Assembly (NCBI RefSeq): GCF_000413935.1
Contig: NZ_KE340383.1
Location: 186,001-250,000 of the forward strand
DNA length: 64,000 nucleotides
Reading direction: 5' to 3'
Source: Acinetobacter colistiniresistens
Lineage (GTDB): Bacteria > Pseudomonadota > Gammaproteobacteria > Pseudomonadales > Moraxellaceae
The notes beneath the pieces are model-generated. The model was not told the origin of the DNA. It did not search any database and saw only the letters and a program-made list of their open reading frames with translations. Below are positions 52,654 to 61,811 of this stretch, piece by piece. The position numbers and the translations under genes were made by a program. Positions within the stretch are counted from its first letter, which is position 1. Every line of letters starts with the position of its first letter.

Positions 52654-52681
52654 AAAAAAACCACCCAATCTTGGGTGGTCT
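52654..52681 (-). terminator. Terminator of phoU
   Basis: On the minus strand ACCACCCAA pairs with TTGGGTGGT around GA, followed by T7. Confidence 0.88.
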
Positions 52682-52702
52682 AAAGTTATTTTATTTTTAC
52701 CA

Positions 52703-53425
52703 TTATTTCTGATGTACTTTCTGTTCAATTTCTTCGATGCTGGTATGACGTACATCCATCCCTTTGGCCATATAAATCACTTGCTCTGAAATATTACGGG
52801 CATGATCGCCAATACGTTCTAATGAGCGCAACACCCACATGACATTAATCACACGTGAAATATGACGAGGATCCTCAATCATATACGTCATTAAAGTACG
52901 TGTCGCCGATTGATATTCACGGTCAATATCGACATCTGCCATTACCACTTTTAACGCTTGTTCAACATCTAAACGGGCAAATGCATCTAATGCATCATGA
53001 ATCATGACACGAACCTGATTGCCAATATGGCGTGTTTCCATATAACCACGTGGCGACTCACCTTCTTCACATAGGTTTTGTGCGATACGGGCAATTTTTG
53101 CAGCTTCATCACCGATACGTTCTAAATCCGTATTGGCTTTACTCATCGCAATCACCATACGCAAATCAATCGCGGCAGGATGACGGCGCGCAAGAATCAA
53201 GGTTAAACCTTCATCAATATCACGCTCAAACTGATTGACCGCATTGTCTTTAAACTGGACATCTATCGCTAAATTAGCATCTGTGTCTAATAAAGCATGA
53301 ATTGAGTTAGCAACTTGCTGCTCTACCAATCCACCCATGGTCATAAACTTGGTATGCACATCTTGCAAGTCCTCATTAAATTGTGAAGAAATATGATGAC
53401 TTAACACAGGATTGCTTGGGCTCAC
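52703..53425 (-). CDS. phoU: Phosphate-specific transport system accessory protein PhoU
   Basis: The 240-residue all-helical protein has two PhoU repeats, each with the conserved metal-binding motif: DLRMVIAMSKANTDLERIGDEAAKIAR and HISRVINVMWVLRSLERIGDHARNISEQVIYM. PhoU restrains phosphate uptake and PhoBR signalling when phosphate is ample. No pst genes are adjacent, so it is a stand-alone copy, as seen in several relatives. Confidence 0.94.
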   Translation of the reverse strand: MSPSNPVLSHHISSQFNEDLQDVHTKFMTMGGLVEQQVANSIHALLDTDANLAIDVQFKDNAVNQFERDIDEGLTLILARRHPAAIDLRMVIAMSKANTDLERIGDEAAKIARIAQNLCEEGESPRGYMETRHIGNQVRVMIHDALDAFARLDVEQALKVVMADVDIDREYQSATRTLMTYMIEDPRHISRVINVMWVLRSLERIGDHARNISEQVIYMAKGMDVRHTSIEEIEQKVHQK

Positions 53426-53575
53426 AGTAGGCCTCCACTAGACACATGGAAAAATGATTGGTGATTAAAACACAGGAATGATGAAAGTTTTATGACAATA
53501 GCATGGATTTAGTGCTTGTAGATTGGTGTGAATTGATATCACAAAAAAACAAAAATCTGTTAGTCTAAATACCTA

Positions 53576-53681
53576 GCTTGACGGAGCGCAGTTAACCAAC
53601 TGCTGAGATTATCTTAATCACGTGATTTAAAGATGAGTACCGTTGAACCTGATCAGGTTAACACCTGCGTAGGAATCAAGC
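53576..53681 (+). ncRNA. TPP (thiamin pyrophosphate) riboswitch
   Basis: The conserved core is present: CTGAGA at about 53601 and ACCTGATCAGGTTAACACC followed by TGCGTAGGAA at about 53647-53675. The closing stem P1 is GCTTGA (53576-53581) with TCAAGC (53676-53681). It lies 96 bases before thiC. Another GCTTGATTC at 53743-53751 is complementary to GAATCAAGC of P1 and could form the alternative structure. Ligand binding is expected to lower thiC expression. Confidence 0.95.
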
Positions 53682-53776
53682 CCAGCAAAAACTTAGCCTT
53701 TATTTATCATAGAGATAAATCCGCCATTGTTTTTGGTCGTGCTTGATTCGTTAATGCCATACATAAGGATCATGCC

Positions 53777-55672
53777 ATGAACCAATTAACGAATCTTTCC
53801 CCTGCTGACATTTCTGCTCAACATGAGCAAGCTGCAAAAGATTTAACCCGTATTTTACCTGCATCCCGTAAGGTTTATGTAGAAGGTTCTCGCCCTGATA
53901 TTCAAGTGCCTTTCCGTGAAATCAGCTTAACCGAAACACCGACAGGCTTAGGTGGTGAGCATAACCCGCCAGTCATGGTCTATGACACTTCAGGGGCGTA
54001 TACCGATCCGAATGTACAGATTGACTTAAACAACGGCTTGCCTTTAGTTCGTCAAACATGGATTGAAGAACGCCAAGATACCGATGTACTTTCTGGTCTT
54101 AGTTCTGCGTTTGGTCAAGCACGTTTGAAAGACATTCGCACTGCTGACATTCGTTTTGCTCATATTCAAAACCCACGCCGCGCACAAGCTGGTAAAAACG
54201 TGACGCAAATGCATTATGCCAAGCAAGGCGTCATTACCCCTGAAATGGAATATATTGCCATTCGTGAAAACCAGCGCCAAGGCGAAGGCGTGGATATGCG
54301 TCAACATGCAGGTCAAAACTTCGGTGCGCAGAATTTAACCGAAATTACCCCTGAGTTTGTACGTCAGGAAATCGCTGCAGGTCGTGCCATTATCCCTGCC
54401 AACATTAATCACCCAGAATGCGAACCCATGATTATTGGCCGTAACTTCCTGGTGAAGATTAATGCCAATATCGGCAACTCTGCGCTCGGTTCATCCATTG
54501 ATGAAGAAGTGGCAAAAATGACGTGGGCAACCCGTTGGGGGGCTGACACCATCATGGACTTATCCACTGGTAAGAACATCCATGAAACCCGCGAATGGAT
54601 CATCCGTAACTCCCCTGTGCCGATCGGGACTGTCCCGATCTATCAAGCTTTAGAAAAAGTCGATGGCGTAGCGGAAGACCTCACTTGGGACATCTTTAAA
54701 GACACCCTGATTGAACAGGCCGAACAAGGCGTAGATTATTTCACCATTCATGCTGGGGTATTACTGCGTTATGTACCTATGACAGCGAACCGTTTAACAG
54801 GGATTGTTTCTCGTGGCGGTTCGATTATGGCGCAATGGTGTTTAGCGCATCATCAAGAAAACTTTCTATACACCCATTTTGATGAAATCTGCGAAATCAT
54901 GAAAGCCTATGACGTATCCTTCAGTTTAGGTGATGGTCTACGTCCAGGCTGTGTACAAGATGCCAATGATGAAGCGCAGTTTAGTGAACTAAAAACCCTA
55001 GGCGAACTCACCCATCGCGCTTGGGAACACGATGTGCAAGTCATGATTGAAGGTCCGGGGCATGTGCCAATGCATATGATTAAGGAAAATATGGATCTGC
55101 AACTTGAAGTCTGTAAAGAAGCACCGTTCTATACGCTTGGACCACTGACCACTGATATCGCACCCGGTTATGACCATATTACTTCTGCGATTGGGGCAGC
55201 AATGATTGGTTGGTACGGTACGGCGATGCTATGTTACGTCACACCCAAAGAGCATTTAGGCTTACCGAATAAGAAAGACGTGAAAGATGGCATCATCACC
55301 TATAAGATTGCTGCGCATGCCGCTGATTTGGCCAAAGGTCATCCGGGTGCACAAGTACGTGATAATGCCTTATCTAAAGCACGTTTTGAATTCCGTTGGG
55401 ATGATCAGTTCAATTTAAGCCTAGACCCAGATACAGCACGTAGCATGCATGATGAAACGCTGCCGAAAGAAGCCCATAAATCGGCACATTTCTGTTCCAT
55501 GTGCGGACCAAAATTCTGCTCCATGAAAATCACCCAGAATGTGCGAGATTATGCGCAAAATCAACACAATGCCAAGCAGTCAAATGAAGCTGAAACAGAA
55601 GTTGAAGCAGGTCTCAATGCAATGAAAACCGCTTATCAGGAACATGGTCAAAAATTGTACCACAAAGTGTAA
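53777..55672 (+). CDS. thiC: Phosphomethylpyrimidine synthase ThiC
   Basis: The 631-residue radical SAM enzyme converts aminoimidazole ribotide to HMP phosphate for thiamin. The C-terminal [4Fe-4S] motif CSMCGPKFCSMK (CxxCx4C) and segments such as RGGSIMAQWCLAHHQENFLY, GDGLRPGC and EGPGHVPMHMI are diagnostic. TAAGG precedes the ATG at 8 bases. It is controlled by the TPP riboswitch directly upstream. Confidence 0.98.
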   Translation: MNQLTNLSPADISAQHEQAAKDLTRILPASRKVYVEGSRPDIQVPFREISLTETPTGLGGEHNPPVMVYDTSGAYTDPNVQIDLNNGLPLVRQTWIEERQDTDVLSGLSSAFGQARLKDIRTADIRFAHIQNPRRAQAGKNVTQMHYAKQGVITPEMEYIAIRENQRQGEGVDMRQHAGQNFGAQNLTEITPEFVRQEIAAGRAIIPANINHPECEPMIIGRNFLVKINANIGNSALGSSIDEEVAKMTWATRWGADTIMDLSTGKNIHETREWIIRNSPVPIGTVPIYQALEKVDGVAEDLTWDIFKDTLIEQAEQGVDYFTIHAGVLLRYVPMTANRLTGIVSRGGSIMAQWCLAHHQENFLYTHFDEICEIMKAYDVSFSLGDGLRPGCVQDANDEAQFSELKTLGELTHRAWEHDVQVMIEGPGHVPMHMIKENMDLQLEVCKEAPFYTLGPLTTDIAPGYDHITSAIGAAMIGWYGTAMLCYVTPKEHLGLPNKKDVKDGIITYKIAAHAADLAKGHPGAQVRDNALSKARFEFRWDDQFNLSLDPDTARSMHDETLPKEAHKSAHFCSMCGPKFCSMKITQNVRDYAQNQHNAKQSNEAETEVEAGLNAMKTAYQEHGQKLYHKV

Positions 55673-55712
55673 ATCGACTAAAAAAAGATTTTCCTGCGAA
55701 TCATTCTCGGTT

Positions 55713-55739
55713 AGGATGAGATATGTACAATCTCATCCT
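55713..55739 (+). repeat. 10-bp perfect inverted repeat ahead of nudF
   Basis: AGGATGAGAT (55713-55722) and ATCTCATCCT (55730-55739) are exact reverse complements with a 7-base loop. It ends 8 bases before the NUDIX start codon and 40 bases after thiC. There is no T run, so it may be an operator or a translation-blocking hairpin. Confidence 0.9.
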
Positions 55740-55747
55740 GATTGAAG

Positions 55748-56359
55748 ATGACTATTCTTGACCACGCCAGCTACTCAGCAACCGACGTTACGATAGAATC
55801 TCGAGAGCCTCTATTTCGAGGGTTTATTCAAGTTGAGAAAGTGAGTTTAAAACATCGGTTATTTTACCGAGAAGATTATTCAACCTTAATTCAACGTGAA
55901 TTGGTTCATCGTCCAGAAGCTGCGGGCGTTTTACTTTATAATGACCAACAACAACGTTTTGCATTGATTGAACAATTTCGTGTCGGCGCGTTGAATGATC
56001 CTGTTTCCCCATGGCAACTTGAGATCATTGCAGGGGTACTCGATGGAGATGAATCTCCTGAAAACTGTATCCGTCGTGAAAGTCTCGAAGAATCAGGCTG
56101 TGAGATCACGGAATTAAAACATTTATTTAGCTTCTACCCTTCTGCTGGTGCATGCTCTGAATTTTTTCATTTATATGTTGCAGAAGTTAATTTACCAAAG
56201 GACGGGGGCATTTTTGGGATGCCAGATGAGGGTGAAAATATTCAACTCCATCTATTTGATTATTCCGCATTAGAAGCATTATTAAATAACGGGCGGTTGA
56301 GAAACGCACCTGTAATCATGGCATTGCAGTGGCTGTCTCAACATATACAACAAAGATAA
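55748..56359 (+). CDS. nudF: NUDIX hydrolase, ADP-ribose pyrophosphatase type
   Basis: ATG 55748 (203 residues) is preferred over the in-frame TTG 55742; the only ribosome site is GAAG directly adjacent. The NUDIX box is GVLDGDESPENCIRRESLEESG, matching Gx5Ex7REUxEExG. The flanking QRFALIEQFRVGALND and SPWQLEIIAG fit NudF, which hydrolyses ADP-ribose. It is followed by cpdA with a 22-base gap, the same nudF-cpdA order seen in many gammaproteobacteria. Confidence 0.9.
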   Translation: MTILDHASYSATDVTIESREPLFRGFIQVEKVSLKHRLFYREDYSTLIQRELVHRPEAAGVLLYNDQQQRFALIEQFRVGALNDPVSPWQLEIIAGVLDGDESPENCIRRESLEESGCEITELKHLFSFYPSAGACSEFFHLYVAEVNLPKDGGIFGMPDEGENIQLHLFDYSALEALLNNGRLRNAPVIMALQWLSQHIQQR

Positions 56360-56381
56360 AAATCTGAAGGGGCTAAAGACG

Positions 56382-57197
56382 GTGACTTTCCAAGTCTCAT
56401 CATTATCGCAACAAGATTTTGTGATGATACAGATTACTGATACACATTTACTCGAGTATCCCCATTTAGAATTTGTCGGCATGCAGCCCGAACAAAGTTT
56501 TCATGCTGTAATCGACTTGATGCGCCAACAACATCCTCATATTGACCTGATTGTACACACGGGTGACTTGGCGCAATCACCAACCCCTTTAACCTATAAC
56601 CGCTATGTCCAGCATATGCAAAGTTTGGGAATCCCTTTTTTTCAGACGCCAGGCAATCATGACGATGTCACACATTTCCCATTTCATGAAACAGATCAGA
56701 CCCAACCAACGGTGATTGAATTAGGGCAATGGTGCATTATCTTATTGAATAGTGCACAGCCCAAGCGTATTGACGGTAAAATTGCTGAGCAACAATTACA
56801 GCAACTCACCCAATTGTTGATACAGCACCCTGATCGTCATGTGATTATTGCTTGTCACCACCATCCTTTTGCCATGCAGTCAGCATGGATTGATCAGCAC
56901 AAACTTAAAAATACATCCGACTTGCTGGAAACAATTCAGCCCTTCTGCAATGTCAAAGCAATTGTCTGTGGTCATGTGCATCAAGATTCGATCAATACAT
57001 GGCAAGGCGTTGAGTTCTTATCAACGCCATCCACCTGCATCCAGTTCAAACCCAAAAGCGACAAGTTCGCACTCGACGAAGAGCACCCAGGCTATCGTTT
57101 AATTCGTCTGAAAGCCAATGGTGAACTGGAAACTCAGGTCTATCGCCTGCCGACTTCACAGCGAATGAATAGTTCTGAAGTTTTGGGATATGACTAA
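56382..57197 (+). CDS. cpdA: 3',5'-cyclic AMP phosphodiesterase CpdA-type metallophosphoesterase
   Basis: GTG 56382 (271 residues) is the start, with AAGGGG about 10 bases upstream. Class III phosphodiesterase motifs are in order: ITDTH, HTGDLAQS, GNHDD, ACHHHPF and VCGHVHQD, which bind two metals. In E. coli CpdA hydrolyses cAMP and lowers CRP activity. Genomic position after nudF supports the assignment, though other nucleotide substrates are possible. Confidence 0.9.
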   Translation: MTFQVSSLSQQDFVMIQITDTHLLEYPHLEFVGMQPEQSFHAVIDLMRQQHPHIDLIVHTGDLAQSPTPLTYNRYVQHMQSLGIPFFQTPGNHDDVTHFPFHETDQTQPTVIELGQWCIILLNSAQPKRIDGKIAEQQLQQLTQLLIQHPDRHVIIACHHHPFAMQSAWIDQHKLKNTSDLLETIQPFCNVKAIVCGHVHQDSINTWQGVEFLSTPSTCIQFKPKSDKFALDEEHPGYRLIRLKANGELETQVYRLPTSQRMNSSEVLGYD

Positions 57198-57327
57198 ACT
57201 TTTGATTACAAATTACATTGTCGAATTCTCACAAAATCTGGGCGAGAATGACTACCATCTTGCTCAAAAACTCTATATGATGTCGACCCTTGATGGAAAA
57301 AACCATCTCAGGTTTCTATAAAAACAC

Positions 57328-57357
57328 TTGCATATCACCATATTTTTTGCGTATAGA
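57328..57357 (+). promoter_or_regulatory. Candidate promoter of dksA
   Basis: TTGCAT (57328-57333) and TATAGA (57352-57357) are 18 bases apart, about 30 bases ahead of the dksA start. Confidence 0.5.
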
Positions 57358-57386
57358 TAGTACGTGTAAGATGAGGAATGCCCTAT

Positions 57387-57917
57387 ATGGCGAATGACAA
57401 CCAAAATCAAGTCTTGGACGAACAGACAGAAGTGCTCGACGATTTAAAATCGGCGAAACGTGTACGTAAAACCAAACCGAAGACTTCAGAAGGTGGTACA
57501 ACTGCGAGCTTATTTGGTATTGCACCATATCAGCCGAAGAAAAATGAAGAATATATGTCTGAAGGACAACTTGTGCATTTCCGCCAAATTTTGAATGCAT
57601 GGAAAGCAGAGTTAATGTCTGAAGTTGATCGTACTTTGAATACCATGCAAGACGAATCAAGCGCATTGCCTGATGTTAACGACCGAGCAACTCAAGAAGA
57701 AGAGTTTGCGATTGAACTCCGTACACGTGACCGTGAGCGTAAACTCATTCGTAAAATCGAACAATCGATTGAAGCCATTCAAAACGAAGACTATGGTTTT
57801 TGTGAAACGTGTGGTATCGAGATTGGCTTACGTCGTTTAGAAGCTCGCCCAACTGCGACTTTATGTATCGATTGCAAAACTTTGGCTGAAATCAAAGAAA
57901 AGCAAAACAACGGCTAA
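57387..57917 (+). CDS. dksA: RNA polymerase-binding transcription factor DksA
   Basis: ATG 57387 (176 residues) has GAGGA 9 bases upstream; ATG 57378 has no room for a ribosome site. The coiled-coil region (HFRQILNAWKAELMSEVDRTL) contains the Asp residues needed for function, followed by the zinc finger CETCGIEIGLRRLEARPTATLCIDC. With ppGpp it redirects transcription during the stringent response. The first 40 residues are an N-terminal extension compared with the 151-residue E. coli protein. Confidence 0.95.
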   Translation: MANDNQNQVLDEQTEVLDDLKSAKRVRKTKPKTSEGGTTASLFGIAPYQPKKNEEYMSEGQLVHFRQILNAWKAELMSEVDRTLNTMQDESSALPDVNDRATQEEEFAIELRTRDRERKLIRKIEQSIEAIQNEDYGFCETCGIEIGLRRLEARPTATLCIDCKTLAEIKEKQNNG

Positions 57918-57920
57918 TTT

Positions 57921-58838
57921 TTGACAACCGTGTTGAGCCATGAAGCGAAGCAAAGCGATGCTTTGCTTAATCGCTGCTCATATGTGGGTCGGTTTGCGCC
58001 ATCGCCAACCGGCCCCTTGCATTTTGGCTCCCTGCTCACCGCAGTGGCCAGTTATTGCGACGCCAAAGCCAATCTAGGCCAATGGCTGGTTCGGATTGAA
58101 GATACCGATATCCCCCGCATTTATCCCAATAGCGAAACGCATATTCTCTCATGTCTCGATGCCTTTCAATTTGAGCCCGATGCAGAGATTATTTTTCAAA
58201 AAGATCGTTTTGAGATCTATGAACAGGTGCTTGAGCAACTCAAGCAATTCGATGCGATTTATGCCTGCCAATGTACCCGTAAAATGTTGGGTTCCAATCA
58301 TATCTATGCCGGAACCTGCCGCGATTTAAATTTAGAGTTTACTGATCAAGCCATTCGTTTAAAAGTTTCCGATCAATTGATTTGCTTCGAAGATCGCTTG
58401 CAAGGTCTGCAATGTTCTAATTTACAGCAAGATCTGGGTGATTTCGTCTTGAAACGTCGTGATGGCATTATTAGCTATCAATTGGCCGTGGTGGTCGATG
58501 ATGATCTGCAAGGTATCACCCACGTCGTACGCGGTGCGGATTTACTCGACAATACCGCTCGGCAAATCTGGCTGGGTTCTTTACTTGGGTATCCAAGTTT
58601 GAGCTATATGCATTTACCACTCGCCATGAATGAGCAAGGGCAAAAGCTGTCTAAACAAAATTTGGCACTGGCATTGGATATCAAGCAAGCACCGCAGCTG
58701 CTACAACAAGCCATTTTAGCTTTGGGTCAGCCCGCTGTTGAACTTGATCAACCTCGAATCATGCTGCAACAAGCCGTACAACAATGGGATATTCGCTTGA
58801 TCCCGACTGGGGTGTATCTCTCTGGAACCTATTTATAA
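57921..58838 (+). CDS. gluQ: Glutamyl-Q tRNA(Asp) synthetase
   Basis: Start is uncertain: TTG 57921 and GTG 57930 are the only in-frame candidates near the conserved region, and no ATG precedes it. The product is about 300 residues and has the class I signatures APSPTGPLHFGS (HIGH type) and KLSKQN (KMSKS type), but no anticodon-binding domain. It glutamylates queuosine in tRNA-Asp. The gene follows dksA by 3 bases, a classic gluQ-dksA pairing. Confidence 0.93.
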   Translation: MTTVLSHEAKQSDALLNRCSYVGRFAPSPTGPLHFGSLLTAVASYCDAKANLGQWLVRIEDTDIPRIYPNSETHILSCLDAFQFEPDAEIIFQKDRFEIYEQVLEQLKQFDAIYACQCTRKMLGSNHIYAGTCRDLNLEFTDQAIRLKVSDQLICFEDRLQGLQCSNLQQDLGDFVLKRRDGIISYQLAVVVDDDLQGITHVVRGADLLDNTARQIWLGSLLGYPSLSYMHLPLAMNEQGQKLSKQNLALALDIKQAPQLLQQAILALGQPAVELDQPRIMLQQAVQQWDIRLIPTGVYLSGTYL

Positions 58839-58845
58839 ACAATAA

Positions 58846-58875
58846 AAAAGCCCTGTATAACGACAGGGCTTTCTC
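58846..58875. terminator. Bidirectional terminator between gluQ and ftsW
   Basis: AAAGCCCTGT pairs with ACAGGGCTTT around ATAACG, with A and T runs at the ends, serving both convergent genes. Confidence 0.88.
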
Positions 58876-58888
58876 CATCTTAATTTCC

Positions 58889-60082
58889 TTAGAAATTCGA
58901 TTCTTCTTTCACTGGGTTCAACTCTTGCGTTGATGCATCAATTTTTAAAATCAAACTAATCATCGCTGCACACATCATCAGAGACGTCCCTCCATAACTA
59001 ATGAAAGGCAGAGTCAAACCTTTGGTTGGCATTAAGCCCATGTTCATACCCGCATTAACCAAGATTTGCATGAGGAAAATAATACTAATGCCGTAGGCTA
59101 AATAACCAGCACGTAAATAATTATGCTGTAAAGCACGATGACCAATACGAATACAGCAAGCCAGCATGGTAAAGGACAGCAGCATCACCACCGTCACACC
59201 AAAGAAACCGAACTCTTCCCCTAAAACCGCCAGCATAAAGTCGGTATGGGCTTCGGGCAAATAAGAAAGCTTCTGTACGCTATGCCCCAAGCCAGTTCCA
59301 AACCATTCACCACGACCAAAGGCCATCAAGGCATTGGAAAGCTGATAACCAACCCCCAATGGATCAGCCCATGGGTTGGTAAATGAAATCAAACGCTGGA
59401 AACGGAACGGTTCAAAGATAATCAGTGCACTGACACCTGCAAAGATCGCACCCAACATAATCAAGAACTGCGTGGCAGGTGCCCCCGCCAAGAAGAATAC
59501 CCCCACCATCATTAACACGATAACGACGGTTGCCCCCAAGTCAGGCTCAGCCACGATAAAACCCACGGTTAAAGCCATCACACCACTCAGACGCAATAAA
59601 CCTTTCCAGTGCGTTCTCACCTCTTTAGCACGGCGTACCACATAATCTGCAGTGAAAATCGCCATCACAATCTTGGCAATTTCAGTCGGCTGCAAGGTAA
59701 AACCACCGACCTTGATCCAACGATGCGCCCCGTTCACTTCGGAGCCTACCACCAACACCGCTAATAGCAACACAATGGTAATTAGCCATAATGGAAAGGC
59801 ATTTTTAAACCACAGATTCAATGACACCCGATACGTCAGGAATGCAACCACCGCTGCCACGACAATTGAAATGCCGTGACGAATCAGGAAATAAAATGGG
59901 CTTTCATGAATATATTCCGCATAGGGCATTGAAGCCGATGCCACCATGACCGAACCGAAACACAGTAATGCAATCACACAAAAGATCAGAATATTTCGTG
60001 CCGTCATTTCTGCGGGCAGCTTGGGCAAACGATTGAGCAATTGCGAAATCTTTTGCACCGTATTTGGGGCTAAATCCGCCAT
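58889..60082 (-). CDS. ftsW: Peptidoglycan glycosyltransferase FtsW
   Basis: ATG 60082 (397 residues) has AGGAA 9 bases upstream; an earlier ATG at 60109 would overlap murD. SEDS-family features include about ten membrane segments, FTLQPTEIAKI, GEEFGFFGVT and the C-terminal GLTLPFISYGGTSLM. FtsW polymerises septal peptidoglycan with the transpeptidase FtsI. It follows murD with 10 bases between, an isolated remnant of the dcw cluster. Confidence 0.94.
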   Translation of the reverse strand: MADLAPNTVQKISQLLNRLPKLPAEMTARNILIFCVIALLCFGSVMVASASMPYAEYIHESPFYFLIRHGISIVVAAVVAFLTYRVSLNLWFKNAFPLWLITIVLLLAVLVVGSEVNGAHRWIKVGGFTLQPTEIAKIVMAIFTADYVVRRAKEVRTHWKGLLRLSGVMALTVGFIVAEPDLGATVVIVLMMVGVFFLAGAPATQFLIMLGAIFAGVSALIIFEPFRFQRLISFTNPWADPLGVGYQLSNALMAFGRGEWFGTGLGHSVQKLSYLPEAHTDFMLAVLGEEFGFFGVTVVMLLSFTMLACCIRIGHRALQHNYLRAGYLAYGISIIFLMQILVNAGMNMGLMPTKGLTLPFISYGGTSLMMCAAMISLILKIDASTQELNPVKEESNF

Positions 60083-60092
60083 AATTCTGTTC

Positions 60093-61451
60093 CTAGTTGT
60101 TCTTGTCATTCAACGCATGGACGCATGCCACGAATTGCTGTCCACGATCATTGTAACTTTTAAACATATCAAAGCTGGCACACGCTGGTGAGAGCAATAC
60201 TACATCTTCAGCTTGCGTATTTTTCTGTGCTAATGCCACCGCTTCTTTTAAACCCTGTGCATGCTGAATGGCTGTCGCACCCTGAATCGCTTGCTCAATC
60301 ACCGCTGCATCTTCACCAATCAAAATAACAGATTTCACATATTTCTGAATGGCATCACGCAAAGGTTTAAAGTCTTGACCTTTGCCTTGACCACCTAAAA
60401 TCAAAGCCAGCTTACCTTTTTTCACTTCAATGGCTACCCCCAAGCCATCAATCGCGGCCAGGGTTGCACCGACATTGGTACCTTTAGAATCATTGTAATA
60501 GCGCACACCATCAATTGTGTCGACATACTCGCAACGATGTTCCAAGCCTTTAAAATGCTTTAAGGTTTCTAGCATAGATACCGTTGGCAAACCAATCGCC
60601 TCACCCAATGCCAAACACGCCAAAGCATTGGCAACATTGTGCATGCCTTGAATATACATCTCAGAGGTCTTAAGTAAACGCTCACGGCCACGCGCTAACC
60701 ACATGCTGCCATCCGCATCGCGCAACACGCCGTATTGATTTAGATCTGGGGCATTCAAACCAAAGCTTTGCATCGCTGTAGCATCAGGGACTAAAGGGCG
60801 ACTCAGGTTGTCATCACGGTTATACACCACTTTTTTCACGCCTTGGAAAATACGGTGTTTGGCCTTGTGATAGCCCAACATATCACCATGACGATCCAGA
60901 TGGTCTTCACTCATATTCAACACCACAGCAACCTCTGCATTCAAATGTGATGTGGTTTCAAGTTGAAAACTTGATAGCTCTAAAATCAGTAGTTCTGGCT
61001 TGTCTTTGAGTAAATCCAATGCAGGACGTCCGAGATTCCCCCCCACAGCAACCTTTTTACCCGCCTCTTGCGCCATCAACCCCATTAAGGTGGTGACGGT
61101 GCTTTTTGCATTTGAGCCTGTAATTGCAATAATTGGCACGTCTGTCGCGCGGCGTAATAATTGAATATCGCCAACCACTGGAATGCCTTTTTCAATCGCT
61201 TGCTGAATTTCCGGAAGTTGAGGTGCAAGACCCGGGCTGAGAATGATTTCTTCTGCTTGTAATAACAGTTCCGTATCTAATTTGCCAAAGCTGGTACGTA
61301 CAGTTGAAGGAATTTGATCATGCCCCGGTGGGGTCGCACGCGAGTCTGTTACTGCAACTTGGTAGCCTTGCTCATGCAGAAAGTTGACCGCCGACACCCC
61401 CGAAATTCCCAAGCCAGCCACAACTTTCAACCCGCCACGCTGTATTAACAT
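60093..61451 (-). CDS. murD: UDP-N-acetylmuramoylalanine--D-glutamate ligase
   Basis: The 452-residue protein starts MLIQRGGLKVVAGLGISGVSA, a Rossmann UDP-binding site, has the ATP-binding ITGSNAKSTVTTLMG and the Mur ligase segments YNDSKGTNVGATLAAIDG and LLSPACASFDMFKSYNDRG. It adds D-Glu to UDP-MurNAc-Ala in peptidoglycan synthesis. The P-loop reads GSNAKST where many species have GTNGKST, a known variation. Not obviously co-transcribed with anything upstream. Confidence 0.95.
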   Translation of the reverse strand: MLIQRGGLKVVAGLGISGVSAVNFLHEQGYQVAVTDSRATPPGHDQIPSTVRTSFGKLDTELLLQAEEIILSPGLAPQLPEIQQAIEKGIPVVGDIQLLRRATDVPIIAITGSNAKSTVTTLMGLMAQEAGKKVAVGGNLGRPALDLLKDKPELLILELSSFQLETTSHLNAEVAVVLNMSEDHLDRHGDMLGYHKAKHRIFQGVKKVVYNRDDNLSRPLVPDATAMQSFGLNAPDLNQYGVLRDADGSMWLARGRERLLKTSEMYIQGMHNVANALACLALGEAIGLPTVSMLETLKHFKGLEHRCEYVDTIDGVRYYNDSKGTNVGATLAAIDGLGVAIEVKKGKLALILGGQGKGQDFKPLRDAIQKYVKSVILIGEDAAVIEQAIQGATAIQHAQGLKEAVALAQKNTQAEDVVLLSPACASFDMFKSYNDRGQQFVACVHALNDKNN

Positions 61452-61617
61452 TTTTGCCCCATTTTTTGCAGATCACAGAATGGCAAAAATGTTAGCACTT
61501 TACTGTTTTAAATGCTTTTTCAGTTTTAGTTTTATTCAATCTTTTTTGTGTCAGTGCGTAAAAGCTTAAATCTATCTCAAAAAGCGAATCCCCCTAAACC
61601 ACTGGCTTAAATCCCTC

Positions 61618-61809
61618 TTGCTGGCATTTAAATTCAGCTCTCTCGCGGTAGGCATAGATGTTGCAAGACGAGAGGGTTCGATAAAACGATGTCAGCAATC
61701 GCCGCAAGGCCAATACAATCAATTGGTGTCTAAGCTGAATGATTTTTATGAAGCTAGCTTTTTCTTATTCCAAAAAAATTGCCCATCAAATGATGGGCAA
61801 TCTTCTTAA
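61618..61809 (+). pseudogene. Possible degenerate IS110-type transposase fragment
   Basis: The 63-codon frame contains LAVGIDVARREG, resembling the first catalytic-strand motif (GIDVAK) of IS110-family DEDD transposases, followed by CQQSPQGQYNQLVSKLNDF, which recalls the conserved NxPxGxxxLxxxL segment. About 15 residues between the motifs are missing compared with intact proteins. No start with a ribosome site was found and no terminal repeats. The rest of the ORF runs through the feo terminator. Tentative. Confidence 0.25.
61772..61802 (-). terminator. Terminator of the feo gene set
   Basis: On the minus strand ATTGCCCATCA pairs with TGATGGGCAAT around TT and is followed by T6. Confidence 0.88.
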
Positions 61810-61811
61810 TA

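Larger units (their letters stand above)
52408..52702. other. yggX-phoU intergenic region
   Basis: These 295 bases hold the yggX terminator, a promoter-plus-terminator unit that looks like a small RNA gene, and the convergent phoU terminator. No protein ORF was found. Confidence 0.6.
61452..61811. other. Intergenic region between murD and the feo gene set
   Basis: These 360 bases hold the murD promoter region, a possible transposase remnant at 61618-61809 and the terminator of the feo transcript at 61772-61802. A C-rich stretch AATCCCCCTAAACC near 61587 resembles a fragment of the rpoB-rpoC repeat. Confidence 0.5.
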
